IMG/VR virus record: IMGVR_UViG_3300046010_003925
Location: 1 to 24,905 of that record
Direction: 5' to 3' (one strand)
From: a virus
Length of the DNA stretch: 24,905 nt
Shown here: piece after piece, positions 1 through 9,367 of the stretch
Position numbering within the stretch: the stretch's first letter is position 1
Layout: every line of letters begins with the position of its first letter
Notes under the pieces: model-generated
The model's input: the letters and a program-made list of their open reading frames with translations, nothing else
The model's database searches: none
Told to the model about the DNA's origin: nothing
Made by a program: the position numbers and the translations under genes

Positions 1-3000
1 AGCAGTATATTTAGCTTCATCAAAAGCTGTTTTTCTAACAGCTTTATAATTTTCAGTCGCTAAATCTTGTAACTGTTTAGTATAAGCTCTACCTGATTCA
101 GTCGTCTGGTCTTGATTATTAGCAATATCTCGTAATTGTTCAGCTAAGTCTCGTGCTGTTTTTTTGGCAGGAGTTGCTGTAGCGTTATACAGCGATAATT
201 CGGCTGTATATTTAGCAGTCATAAATGCTGCTTCTTCAGTAGCATTATAGAGTTCAATTTTTCTAGCAATATCATCTTCAGTCTGTTTACCGTCGATATT
301 GGATATATCTGATTCTAGTTTCAATCTTCTTTTTTCAGCCGCTGTTGTCAAACGATATGTTGCAACAGCCTGTTCCTCAACATCTATAAACCCTTGTGCT
401 AATTCTCCTGTTGGTAATTGTGTTTCGACATATTTTTTAGAGGTCACAGTTTTATATGTTTCTGGAGCAACTAATGAATCAATTGATAACTTTTGTTTGG
501 CAATTGATTGAGCTTCACGAGCGGCATCAGCTAGTCCGTATTCAGCTATCTTAACTGCCATTGTAGTGATTGGTAAACCGCCTGTAGCTAACTCCATTAA
601 TGATTTATTTAATTGTACAATTTCAGCATCAACAGCGGCTATATCAGTGACATTAGTCATACTTTCTTTTTTAGTATTTAAACTAGAAATCCTAGCATCG
701 AGTTCTCCTGTGAGAGTCGTGTACAAGTTTTTAATATAGCTACTCGCCTCAGTTCCGATAAATTTTTCATACTTATCTATATTTTTTGTAAAATCTTCAT
801 ACTGTCGCAATGTCTGCGGAGTTAGCGCAAAATCAGTTGAGTTTCTGATATTTTGATTAGTATTAAATGCGCTGAAATCGAACTTTTTAGTAGAAGGGTC
901 GTAGACACCTAGCTCTTTCTTAATCTGATATTGTCGTTGTTCCAATAAGGTTGAGTTTAGCTTTAATATATTAGTTTCTGACGATAAAATAGTGTTTCTA
1001 TTTGCTAGGATAGCTTGATATGATTGTGTAATAGCTAATACCGATGCTTGCGCTTTAGCTTGTTCGTCTACCGTATCTTGTAACGGTTGCATCGCGGACG
1101 CTAGTTCTTTTGGTGTCGTAATACCTTGACCTGATGCGTCGAGTTCTGTTTTAGCAGCCGCTTTCATTGCACTATTAGCATCAAGCAATTCGTTCAATGC
1201 TTTCCACAAATCATTAACGCCAATTTTAGCTTTAATCTGGTCTGCATTCTTAACCGTATCCCATGTCATAGTATCGAACTTACTCGTGCCTAAATAAGAT
1301 GTCCATATAGACTTATATTGTTCCATCCATGATATATCTGCGGCATTTGATTTTGGAGCAGCGTAAGTTCCCACAGGTTCAGCTAATTTACTAACATTAC
1401 CTAATTTAATAGACGCTTTGGCTAAATTATCTGTTTCAACATCCAACATTTTTTTCAAGTCATTACCCGTGATATTGCTCGAAGATAAGCCTGTCATCTC
1501 AGAAGTAGGGTTTCTCGTATTAAACTGTGCAATCAAAGATGTTATTTTTGTAAATGAGTCGGTTAATTTATCCCCTGCCGATGTCGTAATATCGTAAAAC
1601 GCATTTAACGCATCCGATAAGTTTTTAACACCATCCTTAGCTGTACCTGTTGAATCCCACAATTCAGTCATGGCATTTGAGAATTCAACTATTGCCATGG
1701 GATTACCTACTAATTTTTCTTTAATAGAAATACCTAGTTTTTCTAAACCGCTAATTGCTACACTTGCTCCGATAGCTAATCTACCCACAGTTTCAAGCAT
1801 GCCTTCGCCCATTTTTTGGAATCGACCTAATAGGTTTCCAAAAATGTCAGTGGCTATACGGTCAGAGTACGCTGATATTTGGTCAGATAGATATTTCCCT
1901 ACATCTAAATTAGCGTCTTTTGCCTTAGCTTCTTTCCAATCAATTCGTAACGCAGCAGGATTGTAGTTATCTAACTTAGATGCTAATAAGTCGTTTATAC
2001 CTAGTGTCGACACACCTGTTAAGATAGCAGTTTGCAGATTGCCGAATACGGATAGTAAAGAGCCTGTTAATTCGCTTGATAAAGCTCCGTAGGTTTCAAC
2101 TATGCGTTTACTAGAGCTAAACCAACCTTTTGTTTTAAGCTCCCATTTAGCCCAAGATTGGGCATTCATCGACTGCTCCATTCCTTGACCAAAGAAATCG
2201 CTAAACGACACCACCATACCTTCGCCAAGTTGAGTAATCTTAGTTTTACCGATACCTAGTAGCTTACCTAAGCCCATTACTAAACCTGCGATAACTAAAC
2301 CTCCCACAAGTCCAAGAACAGCTCCACCAGCAGCGATAGCTCCTGAACCTATACCTGCACCCATACCCATACCGATACTACCAGCAGCGGCTGTCGCTGA
2401 CATCCCCGTTAATGCACCTACCGCCATTCCAGTTAAACCGCCGCTAGTCACTGCTCCTAAAGCCGCACCCGCAGCTAATCCGCCAACTTGCATACCTACA
2501 GAACCATTAGGGCTTACTGCGGCAGGTTGATTCGGTCTAGTAAATGTCCCTGCTGCTGACATGTTTGTGAACGAATTAGTGCTAATCGCTAATTTAGTAG
2601 TTAAGTTATTCACAGAACCCCCTAAATTACGCATTGCATCAGCAGTCGCCTTTAATTCAGGGTATTCGCTAGCGTGAATGTCATTTAGGGCTTTAATTAT
2701 GTTTGTGATAGAGTTACTTGTAGCGTCAGCATCTCCTAACACAGTACCTTTTTCTGAACTAGCAGCATGAGTATTATCGACTGGTTTGCTGCTGCTTCCA
2801 CCTAATAAGCCGAACCCTAACCCTGCCATAACAGCCATCATACCAGCCACGCCAGCAAAGCCCGCAAAACCACCTTGAGCGAACATACTAGACGCGCCTT
2901 CCGCTACTTTTACCACAGTGCGAGCAAGCGACATCGCTATTTCAACTGTGTGTAATCCGACTTCTACAGCGTGTAACGCTTTACGACCCGCAGACTGTTT

Positions 3001-6000
3001 ACTAAACATCTGTGATGCAGCACCCGCGATACTTGCGAATCCGCCGATAGTTGCTTGAGCTGAATCTAAGTCTAATTTAGATTTTTGTTTCGCATAATCA
3101 GCATCTAATTTAGCTAACTCTTTCGTGTTATTTTCTTTCGATTTAACTTCTTTTCGTTGATTAGTATAGCTTTGGTCTAATTGTTGAGCAGCATTTACAT
3201 TTTGAGTATTTGCTTCTAGCATTGATACTAACGATAATCCAACATCACCAACTGCTTTTCCAACAGAACCAAATGTTTCAGCAAGTAATTTAGCCGACAC
3301 ATTCATTTGAGCGAGAGCTTCTTGTAAATCGGTTTTATCAAACTCTAATTTAATCTTCATTGATTTATTAGAGAAGTATTCCTTCCACTGTGCGTCAAAC
3401 TTCTTAGCTTCAGCAGGGTCTATAGGACGAAGTTCGACTTTTGCTTTATCTCTTTCATTAATTAAGCTATCAATTGCACCTTGTCTAGTACCTGTCTTAT
3501 ATCGAGCAGCTTCGTTTTCTGAAGTAATTTTTTTCAAATGCTCTGCTGATTTCGACAACAACTGTTCTTCAGCTCTCGCATATTGTGTCATACCTTGAGT
3601 GGCAGAATTAAGCTGTAACTGTAATTGTAATTTACGTTCTTCTAGTTTAACAATACGTTGATTACGAGCTTCGTTTTGACCTAGCTCAACATTCGCTTTA
3701 GCTTCTAAATCAATTTGTTTTTGAACATTAGCTAATTCTTCAGATGCGTAAATTCCTTGATATTTGAGCAAGTTTCGAGAACCCTGTAAGTCAGGAATAG
3801 CTGACATTCCTTTATCTGCTACAAGTGCATTGATTCTACCTGAACGTGCTAACTCAATATCTTTTAGTGCATCTTTATTATCGAATTGATGTCTAATTGC
3901 ATATAGCTTCATTGTTTCAGCAGTTTCAGCTCGTAGACCATCTTGCTTAGTTTTATTAATAGCTTCTTGTGCTGTAAATTCGCTTTTCAATAACCCTAAG
4001 TTACGCATTTCAATATCAAAAGTTTTCTTAATAGATATTGATTTTTCAACGTCACCATCGCGCAAGGCTTTATCATATTGTGCGATTAAACCTTTAAGTT
4101 GTGCTTGTTTTTCTAATGCAGCAACGACTTCTTTGCTTTGTGCAGGGTCATGAGAACCAGAGCTGCTCATTTTGCTCACTTCGGACAATCTCGCTCTAGC
4201 ATAATCAAAGCCTAGACCTTTCGACATACCTCCTTCACCTTGAGCATACGCAGCAATGGCTTTTTCCATTGAGTTGTACTTAACTGCTAATTTCCCTAAT
4301 TCACGGGTCATCACATCTACTGTTTCAGGGATATTATATTTATCTTTTAATCCCCAACCTTTTGCAGTAGGGTCGGTAATTTGACCAACTCCGCCAGCCG
4401 TGTATTTTTGTCCTGGTGGTGGAATTAACTTCGTATGGATATTCTCCCCTGCGCTTTCATGGTTTATTATTGACGCTACCACATTTGCAGGAAAATTATA
4501 TTTTTGAGCAGCGGTTTCAATTAAAGGTTTTAAATCGGCTACTTTTTTAGCAACTTTAGTTTCGTCCATCACAAACGACAACTTCACAGGGTTCTTAGCA
4601 CTCGCTAACTCGATTGCGGAATTAAGTTTAACTGAGCTAGATTCTACCGATTGCATCATTGACGTAATAGTCGTATCTTTTGATTCTCTTGCTTGTGCTA
4701 ATTTAGATTCGTGTTCTTTTTGTTTTTTAGTTGCTTCTGCTAAATCATACATTGCTACAGCGGCAGCATGGATTTCCTCAGCTTTACCTTTAGGTAACAT
4801 TTTATCAAGGTTAGTGTAATAGTCTTCTGTACCAGGTGTACCTAACCTTTGTTTTAGTTCAGGTGATAATAAATCATGACCTTTCTCTTTTTTAGTGTAT
4901 AAGCTATCTAACAAATTATGTTGTATTTTTAATACTTCGTTCGCTTTTATCGTTTCTTGATTTAATTCACTTTCTTTTGTTTTAGCCACATTTAAAGCAA
5001 GTTCAGCCGCTTTAGCTACCGATGCGAATTCTTCATCTCTAGTACGAGTACCTTTTTTAGCAGATTCTTCCGCTAAAATTTCTGATTCGGCTTTAGCTTC
5101 TCTAAGTGTTTTTAGTGTTTTATTTAAGCTCTCTAGTTCTTTTACCGCCGCATCTCTATTATATCCTAAAACACTAGACACATTAGCCGCGATACTGTTT
5201 TGTTCATCGTGCATTTTAATAGAGGCGTTTAGCTCTCTAATACGAGCAACAGTTCTCTGTTCATCGGACTTCTTAGCTTCTTCTTCTTGATTTTTTTGAA
5301 ACCCATAAGTACCTGCGGTAACAGCTCCGACAGCTAATAATCCTATAGGATTACGAGCGAGTAGTGCTGTGGCAGCAGTAGCTTCACCGACTGCAACTTT
5401 AGCTGCTCTAGCGTTTATTGCCATTAGCATCATTGCACCTGCAACCAGTTCAATCCCTGATACGAGTTCAGGTAAATGATTCCCGATAGATTGCATCATA
5501 GTGAAAAAATTACCGCTTGCATCAGTGGCAGTATTAAAATTACCCACATATTTGGTGAATGCGTTATCTAGTTCTGTGAACCCTTGTGCGAATGTTTTAT
5601 GCGACTTAGCGTATTTATCATCTACTTCGCTTTGTGCTTTTAATAAGGCTTTAAACGATGCTTCAGATGACATATTGCCTGAAAGCATCATTTTACGAGT
5701 ATCTGCAATAGAAAGTCTATGTACTTCTTGGGTCGCAATAGCATCTAATTCGGCTTTAGATGCTCCACGCATCTGTGCTTCGTATAAATTAACTTCTTTT
5801 GCCGCTTCCATGTAATGGTCAGCGATTCCTTTCATCACAAGTGGCATACTGTCAAGGATAGACTTGAACTCCTGACCTCTGACGTAGACGCCGCCGAACG
5901 CTTGTTCTAACTGAAGTAAACCACCTCTAACTTGATTAGGGCTAGTTCCCATGATAGCAAGTGATTTAGTCACAACATCAATTAACTTCACTGTATCTTC

Positions 6001-7530
6001 TTGTGAAGCATTCAATGTTTCTGCCGCCCGTGACATTCTCAAATAAACGGAAGTTAAACTTTCAAGAGGAACTCGATTATCTTGAGCTAATTTAAACAAT
6101 CGTTCTTGCATTTCAGCAGCATGACCTGTTTTTTCTGTAGACATCGCAACTGCATTTTGGAAATGCACCCAACTATCAGCATAGTCCATAATCTGACGAC
6201 CTGACATCGCCACACCGACCATCATTAAAGTTTGTTGGAGTTTGTTTAAGCTGTTTGAGAGTTCGTTGATGACTGAGGTTTGATTACTAGAACTTGTCGA
6301 AGGTGGTAATTCTTGCGAAAGTTGACGTGATGAATCAGCTCGTTGTGTAGCAACATTGAATCCGCTCATTTGACGTTGCGCTACAATGTTTCGTCTTTCT
6401 AAGGCTTCGATTTCACGGTTAATTTGATTTACGACTGCGGAACTATTTGAATTGTTTGCGGTAGCTAAACTTACTTGTGCGTCACGGAGAGAATGGAGTG
6501 TAGTTATTTCATTGTTTAATGCGGTTGTTACTGATTGAATTGCAGATAGTTGCGTGGTTCTAATCACATTAGCAGCGGCTTGGTAGCTGATTGCTAATTC
6601 ATCATTGCCTTTTTTCTCAGCCGCATTTCGAGCAGCGAGATAGCTTTTATATTTTGCTAAATCCTCAGTAGTATCTATTGACGATGTGATAGCTGTAGTC
6701 GATACTGCTTTGGTTCTTTCTTTTGCAGCAGCTAACGCAACCTGTGTCTGACGATTATACTCCTCAGTCATGCGTCTAGTATGAGCTTGTTCTTCAGTAT
6801 ATTGAAGAACTAAATTCTGTCTATGTAACTCTAATTCTATTTTATTACCACTTGTTACCCTCGCTTGCGATTCCATAATGGAGTTTTGTAGCGTATTCAT
6901 TAACTCAGTTTTACCAGCTAAGGTAGCTGCTTTTAATTCTGAAAAATACTGTTTTACCTCTATCATCGCTTTGGCACTATCTAAATCAAATGAGCCGCCT
7001 TTTGATGATGATTGTGATGCAGATTCTTTCTTAATTTTAGCTATTTCAGCAGCTTCCGCTTTCGCATTTGCAATCGCTAATTTAGATGCAGTTTGTGCTT
7101 CTAATAAACGAAGTGAGTTTTCAGTCCGTATGGTATCAGTAATCCGTTTCTGCTCTTCTGTCACAGTAGACGTGCCTTGTTTAGCTCCTTCTGCTAAAGC
7201 AGCACCGAAGCCTTTTCCTAATTCACCTACTTTAGTTGATAAAGTGTCAATAGCAGTAGTGAGTCCTGAAAAAGAATTTGAATCTACTTGCACAACTAAT
7301 TTATTATTATTTAATTTGTTAATGAGTGCTTCTACGCCTTCTAGCTGTTTAGTCAACGCATTTGTAGAGGTTTGGTCAAATGAGAATTTAACATTCATTT
7401 GCTCAATTCGCTCGACCATTTTAGCTAAATGGTCTACTTTTTCAACGGTTTTGTTTATCTGACTATCGCTATCTCCTGTATCTACTTTGAGTGATAATGA
7501 TACTGTACCGCCTAATTCGCCACTTGACAT
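1..7530 (-). CDS. Tape measure protein with internal lytic transglycosylase domain (3' end outside window)
   Basis: This frame is open for 2510 codons from the ATG at 7530 to the left edge, so the gene is partial. AAGGA lies a few bases before the ATG, 13 nt after the preceding chaperone gene. Residues 1-430 are Gln/Glu/Lys/Ala-rich and probably coiled. About 440-570 match the conserved N-terminal tape measure domain. About 690-740 is hydrophobic. About 1000-1100 is an SLT-type transglycosylase domain: NHES with the probable catalytic Glu at 1025, then GVGQI, then AYAQG. A Gly/Ala-rich hydrophobic stretch lies near 1660-1760, and more coil follows. Such proteins set tail length inside the tube and are ejected at infection; the muralytic domain would open peptidoglycan locally. 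The role is clear from size, domains and its place after the chaperones. Confidence 0.95.
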   Translation of the reverse strand, partial: MSSGELGGTVSLSLKVDTGDSDSQINKTVEKVDHLAKMVERIEQMNVKFSFDQTSTNALTKQLEGVEALINKLNNNKLVVQVDSNSFSGLTTAIDTLSTKVGELGKGFGAALAEGAKQGTSTVTEEQKRITDTIRTENSLRLLEAQTASKLAIANAKAEAAEIAKIKKESASQSSSKGGSFDLDSAKAMIEVKQYFSELKAATLAGKTELMNTLQNSIMESQARVTSGNKIELELHRQNLVLQYTEEQAHTRRMTEEYNRQTQVALAAAKERTKAVSTTAITSSIDTTEDLAKYKSYLAARNAAEKKGNDELAISYQAAANVIRTTQLSAIQSVTTALNNEITTLHSLRDAQVSLATANNSNSSAVVNQINREIEALERRNIVAQRQMSGFNVATQRADSSRQLSQELPPSTSSSNQTSVINELSNSLNKLQQTLMMVGVAMSGRQIMDYADSWVHFQNAVAMSTEKTGHAAEMQERLFKLAQDNRVPLESLTSVYLRMSRAAETLNASQEDTVKLIDVVTKSLAIMGTSPNQVRGGLLQLEQAFGGVYVRGQEFKSILDSMPLVMKGIADHYMEAAKEVNLYEAQMRGASKAELDAIATQEVHRLSIADTRKMMLSGNMSSEASFKALLKAQSEVDDKYAKSHKTFAQGFTELDNAFTKYVGNFNTATDASGNFFTMMQSIGNHLPELVSGIELVAGAMMLMAINARAAKVAVGEATAATALLARNPIGLLAVGAVTAGTYGFQKNQEEEAKKSDEQRTVARIRELNASIKMHDEQNSIAANVSSVLGYNRDAAVKELESLNKTLKTLREAKAESEILAEESAKKGTRTRDEEFASVAKAAELALNVAKTKESELNQETIKANEVLKIQHNLLDSLYTKKEKGHDLLSPELKQRLGTPGTEDYYTNLDKMLPKGKAEEIHAAAVAMYDLAEATKKQKEHESKLAQARESKDTTITSMMQSVESSSVKLNSAIELASAKNPVKLSFVMDETKVAKKVADLKPLIETAAQKYNFPANVVASIINHESAGENIHTKLIPPPGQKYTAGGVGQITDPTAKGWGLKDKYNIPETVDVMTRELGKLAVKYNSMEKAIAAYAQGEGGMSKGLGFDYARARLSEVSKMSSSGSHDPAQSKEVVAALEKQAQLKGLIAQYDKALRDGDVEKSISIKKTFDIEMRNLGLLKSEFTAQEAINKTKQDGLRAETAETMKLYAIRHQFDNKDALKDIELARSGRINALVADKGMSAIPDLQGSRNLLKYQGIYASEELANVQKQIDLEAKANVELGQNEARNQRIVKLEERKLQLQLQLNSATQGMTQYARAEEQLLSKSAEHLKKITSENEAARYKTGTRQGAIDSLINERDKAKVELRPIDPAEAKKFDAQWKEYFSNKSMKIKLEFDKTDLQEALAQMNVSAKLLAETFGSVGKAVGDVGLSLVSMLEANTQNVNAAQQLDQSYTNQRKEVKSKENNTKELAKLDADYAKQKSKLDLDSAQATIGGFASIAGAASQMFSKQSAGRKALHAVEVGLHTVEIAMSLARTVVKVAEGASSMFAQGGFAGFAGVAGMMAVMAGLGFGLLGGSSSKPVDNTHAASSEKGTVLGDADATSNSITNIIKALNDIHASEYPELKATADAMRNLGGSVNNLTTKLAISTNSFTNMSAAGTFTRPNQPAAVSPNGSVGMQVGGLAAGAALGAVTSGGLTGMAVGALTGMSATAAAGSIGMGMGAGIGSGAIAAGGAVLGLVGGLVIAGLVMGLGKLLGIGKTKITQLGEGMVVSFSDFFGQGMEQSMNAQSWAKWELKTKGWFSSSKRIVETYGALSSELTGSLLSVFGNLQTAILTGVSTLGINDLLASKLDNYNPAALRIDWKEAKAKDANLDVGKYLSDQISAYSDRIATDIFGNLLGRFQKMGEGMLETVGRLAIGASVAISGLEKLGISIKEKLVGNPMAIVEFSNAMTELWDSTGTAKDGVKNLSDALNAFYDITTSAGDKLTDSFTKITSLIAQFNTRNPTSEMTGLSSSNITGNDLKKMLDVETDNLAKASIKLGNVSKLAEPVGTYAAPKSNAADISWMEQYKSIWTSYLGTSKFDTMTWDTVKNADQIKAKIGVNDLWKALNELLDANSAMKAAAKTELDASGQGITTPKELASAMQPLQDTVDEQAKAQASVLAITQSYQAILANRNTILSSETNILKLNSTLLEQRQYQIKKELGVYDPSTKKFDFSAFNTNQNIRNSTDFALTPQTLRQYEDFTKNIDKYEKFIGTEASSYIKNLYTTLTGELDARISSLNTKKESMTNVTDIAAVDAEIVQLNKSLMELATGGLPITTMAVKIAEYGLADAAREAQSIAKQKLSIDSLVAPETYKTVTSKKYVETQLPTGELAQGFIDVEEQAVATYRLTTAAEKRRLKLESDISNIDGKQTEDDIARKIELYNATEEAAFMTAKYTAELSLYNATATPAKKTARDLAEQLRDIANNQDQTTESGRAYTKQLQDLATENYKAVRKTAFDEAKYTA

Positions 7531-7543
7531 AGTTTTGTTCCTT

Positions 7544-8266
7544 TTATTTGTTAGAAGAAGATTCTTTTTCTGATTGTTTATTGTAATGGTCTAAAAATAC
7601 TCTATCGAGCATTTTAATAATACGAACCTCAAATGGACTAAATGAAAGTCCGTTCATATCACAATAGGCTTTGATTTCCGAATAGGTTATTGAGCCAATG
7701 CTCATTCCGCTAGGGCGTGTAGAATTTAAATTTAAAAAATGTTCCCACAAGTAAATCATGGAAGCTGCAAATTCTATAGGCTCTAGCAGCGGGTCTGATA
7801 TACCGTGGTTTCGATATAGAGAAGTCAGAGCGTCTCTTAATGTTGAGCCATCTTTTTGCTTTTCAGATAGTTTTAATTCATGTTCTGCGTATTTCACTAA
7901 GGAAGCAATATGCTCCTCTAGTTTCATAGAAATGTCATTCGACACATTGATAACTTGTTGGCGAATATACGGGTTAGTTGAACACAGTATAATCGCATTC
8001 TCCCTTGTGAATGGTTCAACAATACCTCTCCAACCCACAATTCTACCCGCAGCTGATAGTATTTCTAACTCCAAATCATTAGCGATAGGAATACTCGCGC
8101 TATCATGCAAGTCGTTAATTCGTTGAATTTGTGTGAGCTTTGATTTTAATAGACTGCTAACGGCTTTAGCGTGTGCAGATGTCACAGAGATATGCAAGTC
8201 GATAGGTCTCCCCGTTATTTCAGATATTACTTCAAATTCGATAGGTGTTTCATCTATAGATTGCAT
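7544..8266 (-). CDS. Tail assembly chaperone with C-terminal extension (G-T-like)
   Basis: The first 110 or so residues of this 240-residue protein are related to the chaperone at 9368-9763. Residues 75-105 and residues 89-119 of the other protein share 20 of 31 positions, with the core RIVGW.GI.E.FT.ENA and TNP.IR.Q. Residues 110-150 are a charged linker. About 155-222 form an extra helical domain with W-E-H-F-L and a motif around ITYSEIKAYC and LSFSPFEV, in the position of the T part of a lambda-type G-T protein. The frame opens upstream with TTG at 8329, but that codon lies in the promoter -35, so ATG 8266 is preferred; it has no clear Shine-Dalgarno. The protein probably links chaperone-coated tape measure to tube subunits. 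The family call is by resemblance and position. Confidence 0.8.
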   Translation of the reverse strand: MQSIDETPIEFEVISEITGRPIDLHISVTSAHAKAVSSLLKSKLTQIQRINDLHDSASIPIANDLELEILSAAGRIVGWRGIVEPFTRENAIILCSTNPYIRQQVINVSNDISMKLEEHIASLVKYAEHELKLSEKQKDGSTLRDALTSLYRNHGISDPLLEPIEFAASMIYLWEHFLNLNSTRPSGMSIGSITYSEIKAYCDMNGLSFSPFEVRIIKMLDRVFLDHYNKQSEKESSSNK

Positions 8267-8300
8267 ATTATTGATAATTAGACATGGAGTAGGTCTAATT

Positions 8301-8329
8301 ATTATTTCATAAATGAGGGTAAAAGTCAA
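8301..8329 (-). promoter_or_regulatory. Promoter of the second tail chaperone gene
   Basis: On the minus strand TTGACT (8329-8324) and AATAAT (8306-8301) are 17 bp apart, with TGA just before the -10. The stretch TATGAAATAATA is also found in the antirepressor promoter. Transcription would start near 8294, leaving a leader of only about 28 nt with no recognisable ribosome binding site. The tape measure gene probably belongs to the same transcript. Confidence 0.75.
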
Positions 8330-8347
8330 GTAGTGCGGATAAATAAA

Positions 8348-8378
8348 AACCTAGCCTATCATTGTGATAAGCTAGGTT
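8348..8378 (-). terminator. Rho-independent terminator of the antirepressor gene
   Basis: Arms AACCTAGC and GCTAGGTT enclose an inner TATCA/TGATA helix. On the minus strand TTTTTATTT follows. It lies 9 nt beyond the antirepressor stop and 19 nt before the next promoter. Confidence 0.88.
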
Positions 8379-8387
8379 CAAATGATA

Positions 8388-9140
8388 TTAAAGAGGTTTA
8401 GGTGATAGTTTCTCTACTTCTGAAACATTCCATTTGTAATTGTAACCAGACTTACCAAATCTATTCCAACTGTGATAAAACGAAATTTGCTCACCTTCTA
8501 ATGTCGGAATCCAATCTTTACCATTAGGTCGAGTTTGTAATCCAAGTCGTTCTAAGACGCGATTCATTTCAGCTCCAGAATAACCGAATTTTCTACCTAA
8601 TTCAGTTGGTTCTAGCATCAACACATCTGACGGTATATTGTCTTGTGCAGGAGCTAATTTTAATAGAGGTGTAAAATCAACATTGGTTTCTTTGTAAGTT
8701 AATTTAACACATTCAATCTGAGCCGAGTGAAGTGGTACTTGAAGTAACTGAGCAAACGCTAAATAACCTTCTGCGTAAGGGAGTGCGTCTTTAGGCGTCA
8801 TAGCTATCGCAATAGGTTTTTGTGAAATGAGTTTATTTTCGCACTCGATGAAGTAGTTTCGGTAATCATGAGCATTCTTAGTTTTCGCCATCATCGAAAT
8901 ATGCTTTGCGAAATCTAAAGATACTGCGAAATCACGGGTTTCATTACCGTTCAACTCAAGGTTGAACCCCACCCAATCTTTATTTTCTAAGAAAAATTCG
9001 TTATTAACTATATTCTTTTCAGACCATTTTGACCAAGCCGCTTTTGCTAAACCTAAGCCAATATAAAGCTCTCTAGCTGAAACTGAATTTACTTCTGAAT
9101 TATTGATAGTTTGTTGTACTACAGGGATTAAATCTTTCAT
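8388..9140 (-). CDS. AntA/AntB-type phage antirepressor
   Basis: This 250-residue protein would relieve repression by binding a phage repressor or other regulator. Residues 18-95 match the AntA/AntB N-terminal domain: VSARELY, a K..WS.W segment, DWVGF, and a ..DFA.SLDFAKHISMMAKT.....YR.YFIECE core. Residues 190-250 form a second small domain typical of phage regulatory protein C-termini. The open frame begins at TTG 9179, but AAAGGA precedes ATG 9140, so that start is chosen. The gene has its own promoter with an operator-like inverted repeat and its own terminator, and it lies inside the tail morphogenesis block between two chaperone genes, as expected of a 'moron' cassette. The family is secure; its target is not in the window. 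Confidence 0.88.
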   Translation of the reverse strand: MKDLIPVVQQTINNSEVNSVSARELYIGLGLAKAAWSKWSEKNIVNNEFFLENKDWVGFNLELNGNETRDFAVSLDFAKHISMMAKTKNAHDYRNYFIECENKLISQKPIAIAMTPKDALPYAEGYLAFAQLLQVPLHSAQIECVKLTYKETNVDFTPLLKLAPAQDNIPSDVLMLEPTELGRKFGYSGAEMNRVLERLGLQTRPNGKDWIPTLEGEQISFYHSWNRFGKSGYNYKWNVSEVEKLSPKPL

Positions 9141-9157
9141 GAGATGTTCCTTTATGG

Positions 9158-9238
9158 TGGCGGCTCTCAGAGGGTACAAAATATAAAACCCAACCGCCAG
9201 AATAAAGAATTTTTGATATTTATGTTCTAGTGCTGAGA
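9158..9238 (-). promoter_or_regulatory. Structured leader of the antirepressor mRNA
   Basis: The transcript leader is about 105 nt. TGGCGG (minus strand, from 9199) can pair with CCGCCA (ending 9158), with GGGT/ACCC inside. The segment between the inner and outer helices also pairs as TCTCAG (around 9238) with CTGAGA (around 9170). The second pairing crosses the first, so the two may be alternatives. The structure ends about 11 nt before the AAAGGA ribosome site. The function is inferred. Confidence 0.4.
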
Positions 9239-9241
9239 CAC

Positions 9242-9271
9242 TATAAAAAGTATTATTTCATACTTTTTATA
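9242..9271. promoter_or_regulatory. Operator-like inverted repeat over the antirepressor promoter
   Basis: Two perfect 12-bp arms, TATAAAAAGTAT (9242-9253) and ATACTTTTTATA (9260-9271), are separated by 6 bp. The repeat covers most of the promoter spacer and the -10, so a bound dimeric repressor would block transcription. A cruciform or an artefact of AT-richness is less likely given the length and placement. Confidence 0.7.
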
Positions 9272-9280
9272 AAATGTCAA
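9252..9280 (-). promoter_or_regulatory. Promoter of the antirepressor gene
   Basis: TTGACA (9280-9275) and AATAAT (9257-9252) have a 17-bp spacer with TGA before the -10. The perfect -35, ideal spacing and overlapping operator suggest a strong, repressible promoter. Confidence 0.82.
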
Positions 9281-9310
9281 GCACTTTACACATTCTACCA
9301 CACAAAAGAA

Positions 9311-9340
9311 AACCTCGTCAACAAAAAGTTTAACGAGGTT
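9311..9340 (-). terminator. Terminator after the first tail chaperone gene
   Basis: Arms AACCTCGT and ACGAGGTT close a helix with an AAC/GTT inner pairing and a T-rich loop. On the minus strand TTTTCTTTT follows. It sits about 27 nt past the chaperone stop, so the transcript is probably monocistronic. Confidence 0.85.
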
Positions 9341-9367
9341 CGCTAGTTTTTCTTAGGAGATAAGAAA

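Noticed and set aside
6878-7462. Plus-strand open frame of 194 codons inside the tape measure gene
   Set aside because: It is antisense to the tape measure frame, which has clear domains throughout. It has no ribosome site, and its Ser/Ala-rich translation is what antisense reading of coiled-coil codons gives. Other plus-strand frames at 299, 1670, 5501, 7758, 9375, 11645 and 17914 were dropped for the same reason.
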